In this document: piece by piece, positions 18,866 through 27,620 of the stretch
How positions within the stretch are numbered: position 1 is the first letter of the stretch
How the letters are laid out: every line of letters starts with the position of its first letter
Origin: Arcobacter sp. LC1
Lineage (GTDB): Bacteria; Campylobacterota; Campylobacteria; Campylobacterales; Arcobacteraceae
Assembly (NCBI GenBank): GCA_021378565.1
Contig: JAACJU010000003.1
Coordinates: forward strand, 96,789-160,788
Length of the DNA stretch: 64,000 nt
Direction of reading: 5' to 3'
Made by a program: the position numbers and the translations under genes
Notes under the pieces: model-generated
The model's database searches: none
What the model was told of the DNA's origin: nothing
The model's input: only the letters and a program-made list of their open reading frames with translations

Positions 18866-19650
18866 CTAAAAACTCCAAAACCTGAAATGCCAAAAACATA
18901 TTCACAAAAAATACCAAGAGCTAAAAAAGGCACAAAAGCAGTTTCTCTATTTTTTTTATAAAAACTATTTATAAAAGCAGGAATTAGTGCAAAAATTGCG
19001 GCTAGGAAAATAGCGCTTAATCCCGCTTTTAAAGAAAAAATCAATCCTATGCTAGTAACGATAGGGATGTCACCACTGCCTAGTGCTTCTTGATTTAAAA
19101 GTTCAGGATTTTTTAAAAATCTTGCTTTTATATTTTGTATATAAAAACTAAGAAAATAATTTATTAGATAAATCCCACCTGTAAATAAAAGCGCATTTTT
19201 TAAAGCATATAAAAAATTTGTAGGGATAAAAATAGCACTCACTAGGCAAAGAAATAAAAAAACTGAAGGAATAGCTTTGTACTTTAAATCAATAAAACTT
19301 AAAACTACAAGCAAGGAAAAATAAATCAAAACAGCTAGAAAATGCCAAGATAAAGCACTTTGTTTATATAAAAGTAGAAGTCCAAAAGCACAAAGTAGCT
19401 CAACAAAAAAATATTGCCAAGAAATGTGTTTTTTGCAATATCTACATTTTGCTCTTAAAAAGATAAAAGATAAAAGAGGAATATTTTCATAAAATTTTAG
19501 CTTATGCTTACAAAACGAACAATGCGAAGCGGGAGTAATTATAGATAAATTTTTAGGAACTCTTAGAATAACTAGGTTCAAAAAAGAGCCTAAAACTGCG
19601 CCTAAAATAAAAATATAGATATAAATATACACATTATCAGACAAGTCCAA
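18862..19650 (-). CDS. Prepilin peptidase (type IV leader peptidase / N-methyltransferase)
   Basis: A 262-residue polytopic aspartic protease. The two catalytic aspartates are D121 (FIDLKYKAIP) and D194 in the GSGD motif (ALGSGDIPIV). The cytoplasmic loop near the N-terminus has the two CxxC pairs C44/C47 and C69/C72 typical of full-length enzymes that also methylate the processed pilin. Only the peptidase is in this window; pilin-like substrates must be encoded elsewhere (competence or type II-like pseudopilins). It overlaps uppS by 14 bp and the LptF/G gene by 4 bp. Confidence 0.92.
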   Translation of the reverse strand: MDLSDNVYIYIYIFILGAVLGSFLNLVILRVPKNLSIITPASHCSFCKHKLKFYENIPLLSFIFLRAKCRYCKKHISWQYFFVELLCAFGLLLLYKQSALSWHFLAVLIYFSLLVVLSFIDLKYKAIPSVFLFLCLVSAIFIPTNFLYALKNALLFTGGIYLINYFLSFYIQNIKARFLKNPELLNQEALGSGDIPIVTSIGLIFSLKAGLSAIFLAAIFALIPAFINSFYKKNRETAFVPFLALGIFCEYVFGISGFGVFR

Positions 19651-20332
19651 ATCTCCGTTTTCTTGAATGAAATTTTGCTAAGATATCAGCAAATTCACTT
19701 TGCTCAAAATCAGGCCACAAAGTTGTAGTAAAAAACATTTCGGCGTAAGCACATTGCCAAAGCAAAAAATTTGATAGCCTTAGCTCTCCACTTGTTCTAA
19801 TCAATAAATCAACATCTCCAAACTCACTCGTATCAAGGTTTTTTTCAAGGTTTTTTTCGTTTAAGCTAAGTCCTTGCTTTAGGGTCTTTTTTGTAGCTCT
19901 TATAATTTCATCTTTTGAGCCATAATTTAGAGCTAGTATTTGAGTAAGCCCTGTGCAAGTTTTTGTTTGCTCAATATTAAGGGCTATTATATCTTGCAAG
20001 CTTGAAGAAAATTTACTCAAATCCCCTATAGTTTTAAACTTAATATTATTTTTCTTATAAACTTCAAGTTCACTTTTCAAATAATCTTCTAAAAGCTTCA
20101 TCAGAAAATTAACCTCAAGTTTTGGTCTGCCCCAATTTTCTGTACTAAAAGCATAAAGAGTAAGATATTTTATGCCTATTTTTTGTGCGTATTTTGTAAT
20201 CTCTCTTACGGTTTTAGCACCTTGCTCATGCCCCTTAGTTCGGCTAAATCCTCTTTGCTTTGCCCATCTGCCATTGCCATCCATTATGATAGCCACATGC
20301 TTTGGAATAGTTTTTTTTAAGGCTTCAAGCAT
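19637..20332 (-). CDS. uppS: Undecaprenyl diphosphate synthase
   Basis: A cis-prenyltransferase that makes the C55 carrier for peptidoglycan and surface glycans. The MDGNGRWAK motif carries the catalytic Asp (D18 from this start), and the C-terminal DLLIRTSGELRLSNFLLWQ block is intact. Three in-frame ATGs are possible (20359, 20344, 20332). The last one gives the family-like start MLEALKKTIPKHVAIIMDG and overlaps the coaBC stop by 8 bp; none has a strong ribosome site, so the start is tentative. Confidence 0.93.
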   Translation of the reverse strand: MLEALKKTIPKHVAIIMDGNGRWAKQRGFSRTKGHEQGAKTVREITKYAQKIGIKYLTLYAFSTENWGRPKLEVNFLMKLLEDYLKSELEVYKKNNIKFKTIGDLSKFSSSLQDIIALNIEQTKTCTGLTQILALNYGSKDEIIRATKKTLKQGLSLNEKNLEKNLDTSEFGDVDLLIRTSGELRLSNFLLWQCAYAEMFFTTTLWPDFEQSEFADILAKFHSRKRRFGLV

Positions 20333-21680
20333 TAGTAAATTCATTTTTAAGCAAATCAAGCAAATCCATACTCACGGCAAATTTATCTCCGCTAAGTTTG
20401 CTTTCTGTTTTTTTTGTTTTTTCACTTGTTTTTTCACTTGTTTTTTCATTTGTCTTTTCGTTTCTCTTTTCACTTCTCTTTGAAAAAAATTCTATTTCAT
20501 TTTTTTCTCCACCAAAGGGATTTTTATGAGATATTATATTTAAACACACTCCATCAAGTTCTTTATTTTCAAGCATTGCTTTAGCACTAGCTTTTGCATT
20601 TTTCTCATCAAGCTCAGCCTTAAAACCTATAGAAAAAATATCATTTTTTAAATTAGCATTAGCATTAGTTTTAGAATTAGAAAGGCTTGCCAAAATATCT
20701 TCATTTTGCTTAAGCTCTAATTTCCAAGTATCTCCTAAAACTTCTTTTTTTATTTTGCCCTGCTGTGCAAACTTTGGTTTATAATCACTAATTGCTGCGA
20801 GCATAAATAAAAAGGGTTTTTTTTGTATTAATTCTTTGGCTTTATCATCTATAATATTCATTTCACTTAAGACGCCTTTTTTTGCCACTCTTAGACTATC
20901 TTGCAAAAATTGCTTCATTTCATCTGCGCTTTGTACTTGTATTTTGTGTATAGCACTTGGCAAGGTATCCATATTTTTTGTACTTATCAAGCAAACATTT
21001 GCACCTTTTAAATAAAGTGCTAAAGCTAAAGAATTTGCCATTTTTCCTGAGCTAAAATTGCTAATATAACGAACATCGTCAATCTTCTCTATGCTTCCAC
21101 CACCGCTTAAAACTACATTTCTATTTTCCCAAAAATCTTGAGCTAAAAGTGCTCTGGCACTTGCATAAAAAATATCTTCCACCTTAGCTAAAGCACCAAT
21201 TCCAAAATCCTTGCAAAGTAAATCTTTGGAAATTGACTTAATAATCTCATATTTACAAAGTTTTAGCATTTTTAAACTAGCTTGACTTATAGGATTTTCT
21301 AGCATTTTTGTATTTGCTGCTGGTGCTAAAATCTTTATGCCATCATATGCTAAGACAATTTGAGTCAATAAATTATCAGCCAAGCCATTGCTTAATTTAT
21401 TTATAGTATTTGCAGTTGCTGGTGCTAGGACTAAAATATCAGCCCATTTTCCTATCGCTATATGGTTATTATCATTTGCCCAAGACTCAGTATCTTTATC
21501 TAGAACTTTGTTCCCGCAAAGGGCTTCAAAGCAAAGAGGCGTTATAAATCTTTTTGCATCTTCACTCATAACAACTCTTACATTTGCCTCTGCTTTTGTA
21601 AAAAGTCGAATAAGCTCTAAAGCTTTATAAATAGCTATTGAGCCTGTGACTGCGATTAGAATATTTTTAGATTTTAGCAT
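20325..21680 (-). CDS. coaBC: Bifunctional phosphopantothenoylcysteine decarboxylase / phosphopantothenate-cysteine ligase
   Basis: A 451-residue two-step coenzyme A enzyme. The N-terminal flavoprotein (CoaC) half contains NHIAIGKWADILVLAPATANT with the active-site His, and APAANTKML, where the usual PAMN Met is Ala. The CoaB half starts at LSGGGSIEKIDDVRYISNFSSGKM. Near the C-terminus (about 400-428) sits a tetrapeptide repeat of the type EKxx (EKRN, EKTN, EKTS, EKTS, EKTK), encoded by an imperfect 12-bp tandem repeat at about 20410-20480. It lies in a surface loop before the final strand and helix. It overlaps uppS and lies 2 bp from glmU. Confidence 0.94.
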   Translation of the reverse strand: MLKSKNILIAVTGSIAIYKALELIRLFTKAEANVRVVMSEDAKRFITPLCFEALCGNKVLDKDTESWANDNNHIAIGKWADILVLAPATANTINKLSNGLADNLLTQIVLAYDGIKILAPAANTKMLENPISQASLKMLKLCKYEIIKSISKDLLCKDFGIGALAKVEDIFYASARALLAQDFWENRNVVLSGGGSIEKIDDVRYISNFSSGKMANSLALALYLKGANVCLISTKNMDTLPSAIHKIQVQSADEMKQFLQDSLRVAKKGVLSEMNIIDDKAKELIQKKPFLFMLAAISDYKPKFAQQGKIKKEVLGDTWKLELKQNEDILASLSNSKTNANANLKNDIFSIGFKAELDEKNAKASAKAMLENKELDGVCLNIISHKNPFGGEKNEIEFFSKRSEKRNEKTNEKTSEKTSEKTKKTESKLSGDKFAVSMDLLDLLKNEFTNA

Positions 21681-21682
21681 TT

Positions 21683-23002
21683 TTATTTCTCAGTCTTTTT
21701 TGAGAAAAAATCATAAAAAAAGTCTTTTATATTTCTTTGTTTGGCTCTTGAAATTCCTAGTTCACCCTTTTTTAAATCTTTTGTGATGGTGCTTCCTGCT
21801 GCTATCAAGACATTATCAGCTATATTTATAGGAGCAACAACTTGTACGTCACTTCCTATAAAAACATTTTTGCCTATTTTAGTTTTGTGCTTTGTTTTTC
21901 CATCATAATTACAGCTTATAAACCCAGCACCTACGTTTGTGCCTTCTTTTATTTCACAATCTCCTAGATAAGATAGATGCCCAGCTTTTACACCTTCAAG
22001 CTTAGATTTTTTTGTTTCTACGAAGTTTCCAAGTTGAGAATTTATTATCTCACTTTTAGGGCGAACCCTTGCAAATGGACCGACTGAGCTATTTTTTATC
22101 AAGGAATCTTCTATTATTGAAGATGCTTTTATATGCGAAGATATTATTTTACTATTTCCTAAAAGACTAACTCCATTTTCGATAATACTCTCACCTTCGA
22201 TTTTCACACCCTCAGATATAAAAATACTATCAGGTAAACGCATAAGCACACCTTGAAGCATAAATTCTTTTTTTATTCTATTTTGATGAATTTGCTCAGC
22301 ACCTGCTAAATCGTATTTATTATTTACACCTTTAAAATTTTTTTCATTAACAAAAAAGCTTTTCACTTCAAGTTTGGCTCTCAAAGCCTTATGAACTAAA
22401 TCTGTAATATAGTATTCTTTTTGGGCATTATTATTGTTAAGTTTATCTAGGTATTTTTCCAAAAAATCTTTAGCAAAAAGATAAACTCCAGCATTTGCTG
22501 TTTTGATTTTTAACTCTTCTTTGTTTGCATCTTTTTGCTCAACAATTTTTTTCACTTTTTTACAAGTATCTAAAACTACTCTTCCGTAGCCGTTTGCATC
22601 TTTTAAGTTTAGTAAAGACAAAATAAGTTTTGTATCTTTGCCTAGTAAAGCTGTAAATTTTTGCAATTCTTTAGCTTGAATAAGAGGCATATCTGCATTT
22701 AAAACTAAAATATTTTTACCTTTTAGCTCTAAGTTTTTTAGTGCGCCTCCAGTGCCGGGGTAATTGTCGCAGTCTTGAATATGGTATTTAATATCTGTAA
22801 AGTAGTTTTGCATACAAGCTTGTATCTCTTTGGCCTGATGATGCAAAATCACGGTTATATCGCAAGTTATTTTTTTGGCTTCTTTTATAGAAAAATACAG
22901 CATAGGCTTAGATGAAATCTCATGCAAAACTTTTGCCTTTTTTGACTTCATCCTTGTGCCTTGTCCTGCTGCTAAAATCACTATTGATAAATCTTTTTCC
23001 AT
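21683..23002 (-). CDS. glmU: Bifunctional N-acetylglucosamine-1-phosphate uridyltransferase / glucosamine-1-phosphate acetyltransferase
   Basis: A roughly 439-residue enzyme making UDP-GlcNAc for peptidoglycan, lipid A and (via PseB and PseC) pseudaminic acid. The N-terminal nucleotidyltransferase signature LAAGQGTRMKSKKAKVLH is followed by the NADMPLI metal-site region. The C-terminal left-handed beta helix has repeated hexapeptides (IGSDVQVVAPINIADNVLI). A GTG nine bases further out (23011) is possible, but GGAG overlaps it, so the ATG at 23002 is preferred. Confidence 0.95.
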   Translation of the reverse strand: MEKDLSIVILAAGQGTRMKSKKAKVLHEISSKPMLYFSIKEAKKITCDITVILHHQAKEIQACMQNYFTDIKYHIQDCDNYPGTGGALKNLELKGKNILVLNADMPLIQAKELQKFTALLGKDTKLILSLLNLKDANGYGRVVLDTCKKVKKIVEQKDANKEELKIKTANAGVYLFAKDFLEKYLDKLNNNNAQKEYYITDLVHKALRAKLEVKSFFVNEKNFKGVNNKYDLAGAEQIHQNRIKKEFMLQGVLMRLPDSIFISEGVKIEGESIIENGVSLLGNSKIISSHIKASSIIEDSLIKNSSVGPFARVRPKSEIINSQLGNFVETKKSKLEGVKAGHLSYLGDCEIKEGTNVGAGFISCNYDGKTKHKTKIGKNVFIGSDVQVVAPINIADNVLIAAGSTITKDLKKGELGISRAKQRNIKDFFYDFFSKKTEK

Positions 23003-23098
23003 GCACTCCACTTTTTTTATTTAATCTTTCATTATAGCAAATTATACATTAATAAGAAAAATAGCAACACGAAGAAGGTAAAAAGAAAAATCTAAAAA

Positions 23099-24814
23099 CT
23101 AAATAGCTTTTTTATTTTTTTTGAAATATGGTTTTTTTGAAGTGGGTTTACTTGTTTTGTCTTTTTGGATACTTTCTTTTTGAGGGGATTTTTCTTTGAT
23201 ATTCTCTTCTTTAGATTTGTCTTTATACCTGCTTTTATTCTTATTATTATAACTATTATTGTTTTTGTATTTATCTTTTTCTTTGTATCGGTCTTTATTT
23301 TGCTCCTTACTTCTGCTTTTATTTGGAATAAAGGTTCTCTTTGGAATGTGAAATTTTCCTTCTTTTAGCATTTTTCCTATATAAGCGTTTAAAACTTCCC
23401 TTGCCTTAAGTGCTTTATCAATATCAGGAAATAATAAAGGCAATTTAAAAGCAAACCACAAATAAAGTGATATTTTTTTAACCTCATCTTCTAACAAAAG
23501 CAACTCTTTTGGTGAGATAGTTTTATGTTTTAAGCTAAGTTCAAAAGAATATTTAACCATTTTTTTCTTTATAAGAGCCTTTGTGTAATCTTCAAAAGCG
23601 AAAGAGAGGGTTTGTGATTTTAGATAAACAGGAGCATTTACAAGCAAATATTTATCATCTAAACTAAGAGATGCTTTTTTATCAATTATCTTAGAAACTT
23701 CTATCATTGAGCTTATATTTGTAGCCTTAAAAGGTCCGTTAAATTTCATATTTTTTGCGAAAAAACTCAAAATCGCAGAAATACTAGTATTGTTTAAAAA
23801 TACAGCCAAAGATTGCACTTGCTCTATACTTGCTTTTACCCTAAAAGGTGCTTTTATTGTTTTTATAGGCTCATCCATACAAGTTTTTATATGGTTTAGA
23901 ATTTTTTTATTAAGACCTGTGATATGCCCTGCTTCAAACATCCCAAAACGCCCTGCTCGTCCTGCGATTTGCACTACTTCATTTGCTTTTAAAAGTCTTT
24001 TTTCTTTACCATCGAATTTCTTTTCATCAGTAAAAATAATAGTCTCAATCGGTAAATTTAGCCCCATAGCAATAGCGTCAGTTGCAATCAAAATCTCACT
24101 TTTACCTTCTCTGAATCTTTTAGCTTCATGTCTTCTAACTTCAGGAGATAAGTTTCCATAAATTACAGAAATACTATATTTTTTTGATAATTTTGCTTTT
24201 AAGCTTAGTACTTGCGTTCTTGAAAAAGCTATAAGCGCGCTTTGTTTTTTTATATCTTCAAGTTTTACAGGATTGTCTAAAACTTCAAGGGGATTTTTTC
24301 TTTGAAATTTTGTAATCTCTAAAGTCTCATTTAAATAAATAGCGATTTTCTTGATAGCTTCTAGCGAATTGACACTTCCTGTCATGTATATTTCTTTAGC
24401 AGGAGTTCCGATAATTGCATTTACCCAAGACCAACCCCTATCAATATCATCAATCATTTGCACTTCATCAATAACAGCACAATCAAGTTCAAGATTAAAA
24501 TCAAGCATCTCAATAGTTGAACAAATATGCGTTGCCTCATCATCGATAACTTGCTCTTCGCCCGTAACTAGCGAGGCTTTTATCCCATCTTCTCTAAGTT
24601 TTTCAAAGCCTTCTAGTGCTAGTAATCTAAGAGGAGCTAGATAAATCCCACAATCTGCACTTTTTAATTTTTGCATAGCTTGAAAAGTTTTTCCACTGTT
24701 TGTAGGCCCTACGTAAAAATATAATTTTCTATTTAAAGACCTTGCCAAAGGGTATAGCGACTTTAAATCACATTTTAATAAAGTTTGTAGTTTTTCCTGC
24801 CAAGCAGTTGCCAT
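23099..24814 (-). CDS. SUV3-like DExH/D RNA helicase with a Lys-rich tail
   Basis: About 571 residues from the preferred start. Motif I is GPTNSGKT (about 36-43), motif II is DEVQ in AVIDEVQMIDDIDRGWSW, and motif VI is QIAGRAGRFG. This arrangement, with APLRLLALE and CSTIEMLD, is that of the SUV3 family, known from the mitochondrial RNA degradosome and a subset of bacteria. The last 75 residues are low complexity (KDRYKEKDKYKNNNSYNNKN and more), a likely RNA-binding tail. GGAG five bases before ATG 24814 decides that start over the upstream ATG at 24850. It is presumably involved in RNA turnover. Confidence 0.85.
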   Translation of the reverse strand: MATAWQEKLQTLLKCDLKSLYPLARSLNRKLYFYVGPTNSGKTFQAMQKLKSADCGIYLAPLRLLALEGFEKLREDGIKASLVTGEEQVIDDEATHICSTIEMLDFNLELDCAVIDEVQMIDDIDRGWSWVNAIIGTPAKEIYMTGSVNSLEAIKKIAIYLNETLEITKFQRKNPLEVLDNPVKLEDIKKQSALIAFSRTQVLSLKAKLSKKYSISVIYGNLSPEVRRHEAKRFREGKSEILIATDAIAMGLNLPIETIIFTDEKKFDGKEKRLLKANEVVQIAGRAGRFGMFEAGHITGLNKKILNHIKTCMDEPIKTIKAPFRVKASIEQVQSLAVFLNNTSISAILSFFAKNMKFNGPFKATNISSMIEVSKIIDKKASLSLDDKYLLVNAPVYLKSQTLSFAFEDYTKALIKKKMVKYSFELSLKHKTISPKELLLLEDEVKKISLYLWFAFKLPLLFPDIDKALKAREVLNAYIGKMLKEGKFHIPKRTFIPNKSRSKEQNKDRYKEKDKYKNNNSYNNKNKSRYKDKSKEENIKEKSPQKESIQKDKTSKPTSKKPYFKKNKKAI

Positions 24815-24925
24815 ATTTCTCCGTTTTAATTTTTTAATAGATTTTATCATAAAATACTAGCTTTAAAACATTAAACAAATAAAATTCCTAGATTAAATAA
24901 TATTTTAGGAACTAAGGAATAAAAA

Positions 24926-26101
24926 ATGAAGTGCGAATATTTTGGATCTTGTGCATCTTGCACCTTGTATGATATGACTTATGATGAGCAATTTTTGCTT
25001 AAAACTTCAAAAGAAAAAGAGCGTTTTAAAGAGCAGTTTAAAGGCGAGTTTCAAAGCTTTTCAAGCAAAGAAGAAGCTTTTAGAGTAAGAGCTGAATTTA
25101 GGGTTTGGAGAAATTTTGAGAATGGCAAAAAGTTTGAAGATAAAGAAGGCGAAAACAAAAAAAACAAAGAAGGTGAAAAACCTAAGCTTGCAAATTTATC
25201 TTACGCTATGAGTGGATTTGATAAAGAAAAAGTTTTGATAAAGAGTTGCGAAATTGTAATAAAACCTATACAAATACTTATGCCTAAACTGCTTATTGAA
25301 CTTCAAAAATATGAGGTTTTACACAAAAAACTTTTTGCTATTGAATTTCTAAGTTCTTTAGAAGGCGATATTTTAGTAACACTGATTTATCATAAAAAAC
25401 TAGATTTTTCTTGGGAAGAAAAAGCAAAAGTCTTACAAAATTGTTTAGATATTAAAATACTTGGAAGAAGCAAAGGGCAAAGGCTTATCCTTAAAGATGA
25501 TTTTATAAGACAAACTCTTGAAGTAGACAAAAAAACTTATAAATTTTTATATAAAGAAGGTGGCTTTATACAGCCAAATCAAGAAGTAAATAAAAAAATG
25601 CTAACTTGGGTTTTGAAAAATGCTAGTTTGAAAGGCGACTTATGTGAGCTTTATTGTGGAGCTGGAAATTTTACTATAATTTTAAGCAAGTATTTTAACA
25701 AAGTTTTAGCAAGTGAGATATCTAAAACTTCTATTAAAAATGCTAAGCAAAATTGCGAAGAAAATAATATAAAAAATATTGTTTTCTTACGAATGTCAAG
25801 TGAAGAATTTGTAGAGGCATTTTATAAAACTAGAGTTTTTAATAGATTAAAAAATATTGATTTAGAAACTTATAATTTTTCTACTATTTTTCTAGATCCC
25901 CCTAGAAGTGGGCTTGATGACGCAAGTAAAAAATTAGCCAAAGACTTTCGGCAAATTATTTATATTTCGTGCAACCCTGAAAGTTTATATGAAGATTTGG
26001 ATTTTTTAAGTAAAAGTCATAAGATTATAGCATTTGGATTTTTTGACCAATTTGCCTACACGAAGCATTTAGAAAGTGGGGTAATTTTAAATAAAATCTA
26101 A
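24926..26101 (+). CDS. trmA: tRNA (uracil-5-)-methyltransferase (TrmA family)
   Basis: A 391-residue SAM-dependent enzyme. YCGAGNFT is the SAM loop, FLDPPRSGLD is motif IV, and IYISCNPESL carries the catalytic cysteine; the closing FDQFAYTKHLESG is typical of TrmA rather than RlmC/RlmD. Four cysteines at the start (MKCEYFGSCASC) are noteworthy, since TrmA usually lacks the iron-sulfur cluster of RlmD. A Lys/Glu/Gly-rich insertion at about 64-88 is absent from the E. coli protein. The gene stands alone and is divergent from the helicase gene. Confidence 0.9.
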   Translation: MKCEYFGSCASCTLYDMTYDEQFLLKTSKEKERFKEQFKGEFQSFSSKEEAFRVRAEFRVWRNFENGKKFEDKEGENKKNKEGEKPKLANLSYAMSGFDKEKVLIKSCEIVIKPIQILMPKLLIELQKYEVLHKKLFAIEFLSSLEGDILVTLIYHKKLDFSWEEKAKVLQNCLDIKILGRSKGQRLILKDDFIRQTLEVDKKTYKFLYKEGGFIQPNQEVNKKMLTWVLKNASLKGDLCELYCGAGNFTIILSKYFNKVLASEISKTSIKNAKQNCEENNIKNIVFLRMSSEEFVEAFYKTRVFNRLKNIDLETYNFSTIFLDPPRSGLDDASKKLAKDFRQIIYISCNPESLYEDLDFLSKSHKIIAFGFFDQFAYTKHLESGVILNKI

Positions 26102-26124
26102 GATAAAATATAACTAAAATAAAT

Positions 26125-26150
26125 CTAAAATAAAAAATATTTTAGGTTTT
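26125..26150 (+). terminator. Probable trmA terminator
   Basis: CTAAAAT (26125-26131) and ATTTTAG (26139-26145) form a 7-bp stem followed by GTTTT, 24 bp after the trmA stop. The stem is all A/T apart from its C-G closing pair, so it is weak. Confidence 0.45.
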
Positions 26151-26484
26151 GCATTTTCATGAAGTATTTGAGATTATCCCTAGATTATTTAAAAAAATAA
26201 ATTTAGAATAAGAAATAATATTTTTAGGTTTTTTGCTGTAAAACCAAAGAAATGAAATCTAAATTAACTCTAATTTTGATTTAAATAAATTTTGATTTAA
26301 TGCTAAATTTTTTAAATAAATACTTGCAATAAACTATATAAAAAAGCATAAAAGAAAAAAGTGTTTAAAAATACAAAGAAAAAAACTAAAAATCCCTTTA
26401 AAAGGCCAGAAGATAGCCTTTTTAAACCTAACTTAAGATAACTTTAGCTATCCTAAATAAATACTTATTTACTTAAGGACTATT
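26151..26484 (+). promoter_or_regulatory. Upstream region of the first flagellin gene with hairpins
   Basis: This gap holds no gene. GGTTTT/AAAACC (26227-26245) makes a small hairpin. TTTAAAAGGC and its near-complement GCCTTTTTAAA (26397-26427) make a strong 10-bp stem about 58 bp before the ATG, which probably lies in the 5' untranslated region. AAGGA precedes the ATG by five bases. I could not find a convincing sigma-28 or sigma-54 promoter. This region shows no similarity to the leaders of the other two flagellin genes. Confidence 0.4.
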
Positions 26485-27351
26485 ATGGTAATTAACACAA
26501 ATGTAGCAGCATTAAATGCGATTGAAAACGAAACTCTAGCTGGCAAAAGACTAACTCAATCTTTAGAAAAATTGTCTTCTGGTCTACAAATCAACAAAGC
26601 AAGTGATGACGCATCGGGTCTTGCAATTGCGGATAAACTTAGAACTCAGGCCTCAGGTATCTCTCAAGCAATCGCAAATGGTAACTCAGCAGTTGCATTA
26701 GTGCAAATTGCAGATAAAGCTATGGCTGAAGATTCTAATATTTTAGATACTGTAAAACGAAAATTAGTTCAAGCAGCGACAGCTACCACTTCAGGAACAG
26801 GTAGAGAAGCGATTGCTAAAGATGTTAGTAAGTTACTTCAACAATTAAATAATATTGCGGCACAAACAAACTACAATGGTATGTATCTTTTGCAATATTC
26901 AGCAGCTAATTCTACACAAGCAGCAGATACTTTGACTTTCCAAATGGGTGGGCTAGCAGCAAATACTATGAGTACAGTTTCAGGAGTTAGAGCAAATATT
27001 TCTGGACTTGGACTTACAACTTTGCTTACACTAACTGAAATTGGTGGTGCAACTCTTGGCTTATCTGCAACACACGCAAGAGATCAAATGATTATAGTCG
27101 ATCATGCTTTATCAAAAATGAATGAATGGAGAGCTGATTTTGGTTCAACTCAAAATCAAGTTGAATCTGCGGTTAGAAATATGAATTCACAAGAAACAAA
27201 TATTAAAGCTGCTGAGTCTGTTATTAGAGATGTTGATTATGCTGCAGAATCTGCTAAATTTTCTCAAGAAAGCATAATAGCTAAAGCTGGAACTTACGCG
27301 ATTAGTCAATCAGCTCAAATTCAGAAAAATGTATTAAGATTATTACAATAA
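26485..27351 (+). CDS. Flagellin, copy 1 (short type)
   Basis: A 288-residue filament subunit. The N-terminal D0/D1 part (MVINTNVAALNAIE, SLEKLSSGLQINKASDDASG) and the C-terminal part (SAVRNMNSQETNIKAAESV, NVLRLLQ) are classic flagellin. The variable D2/D3 region is almost absent, leaving about 60 residues between the conserved ends, so the filament should be thin with few exposed loops. The D1 helix NILDTVKRKLVQAA resembles the epsilon type that escapes TLR5 recognition in C. jejuni (inference). It is the most divergent of the three tandem copies and has its own unrelated upstream region. Confidence 0.95.
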   Translation: MVINTNVAALNAIENETLAGKRLTQSLEKLSSGLQINKASDDASGLAIADKLRTQASGISQAIANGNSAVALVQIADKAMAEDSNILDTVKRKLVQAATATTSGTGREAIAKDVSKLLQQLNNIAAQTNYNGMYLLQYSAANSTQAADTLTFQMGGLAANTMSTVSGVRANISGLGLTTLLTLTEIGGATLGLSATHARDQMIIVDHALSKMNEWRADFGSTQNQVESAVRNMNSQETNIKAAESVIRDVDYAAESAKFSQESIIAKAGTYAISQSAQIQKNVLRLLQ

Positions 27352-27391
27352 TTTTTAGTTTGAGTTTTAATAAATGAAAAGTATAAGACTA

Positions 27392-27425
27392 CATACTAAA
27401 ACTACAAAACGGTAGGTTTAGTATG
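27392..27425 (+). promoter_or_regulatory. Hairpin that includes the start codon of the next small gene
   Basis: CATACTAAA (27392-27400) pairs perfectly with TTTAGTATG (27417-27425). After one A/G mismatch, CTAC (27402-27405) pairs with GTAG (27412-27415), closing a 6-base loop AAAACG. The stem is 13 bp in total. The ATG at 27423-27425 is the last three bases of the stem. There is no T-run after it, so it is not a normal terminator for the flagellin gene. Confidence 0.75.
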
Positions 27426-27620
27426 AATGAAATAAACGATAGCATACCTAAAAATATTATCAAAATTCAAAAAAAACTAGCTAGCTTTGAAAAAGGCTCT
27501 AGGAATTATGTAAAATATACAAAAATATTAAGAAAACATATAAAAAACCTTACTATGAAAAAAAGACTTCATTCAAATATCAAAACTATTGAAGAAGCTA
27601 AAAAAATATCTGGGTACTAA
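27423..27620 (+). CDS. Small basic helical protein between flagellin genes, unknown function
   Basis: 65 residues, rich in Lys (about 15 of 65), Ile and Asn, and predicted to be almost all helix (IKIQKKLASFEKGSRN, ILRKHIKNLTMKKR). It has no membrane segment and no signal peptide. I do not recognise a family. Its start codon is buried in the hairpin described at 27392-27425, and no clear Shine-Dalgarno sequence stands free, so translation would need the stem to open (for instance by ribosomes from upstream or a partner RNA). Its position between flagellins suggests a flagellin regulator or chaperone-like role, which is inference only. Confidence 0.6.
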   Translation: MNEINDSIPKNIIKIQKKLASFEKGSRNYVKYTKILRKHIKNLTMKKRLHSNIKTIEEAKKISGY

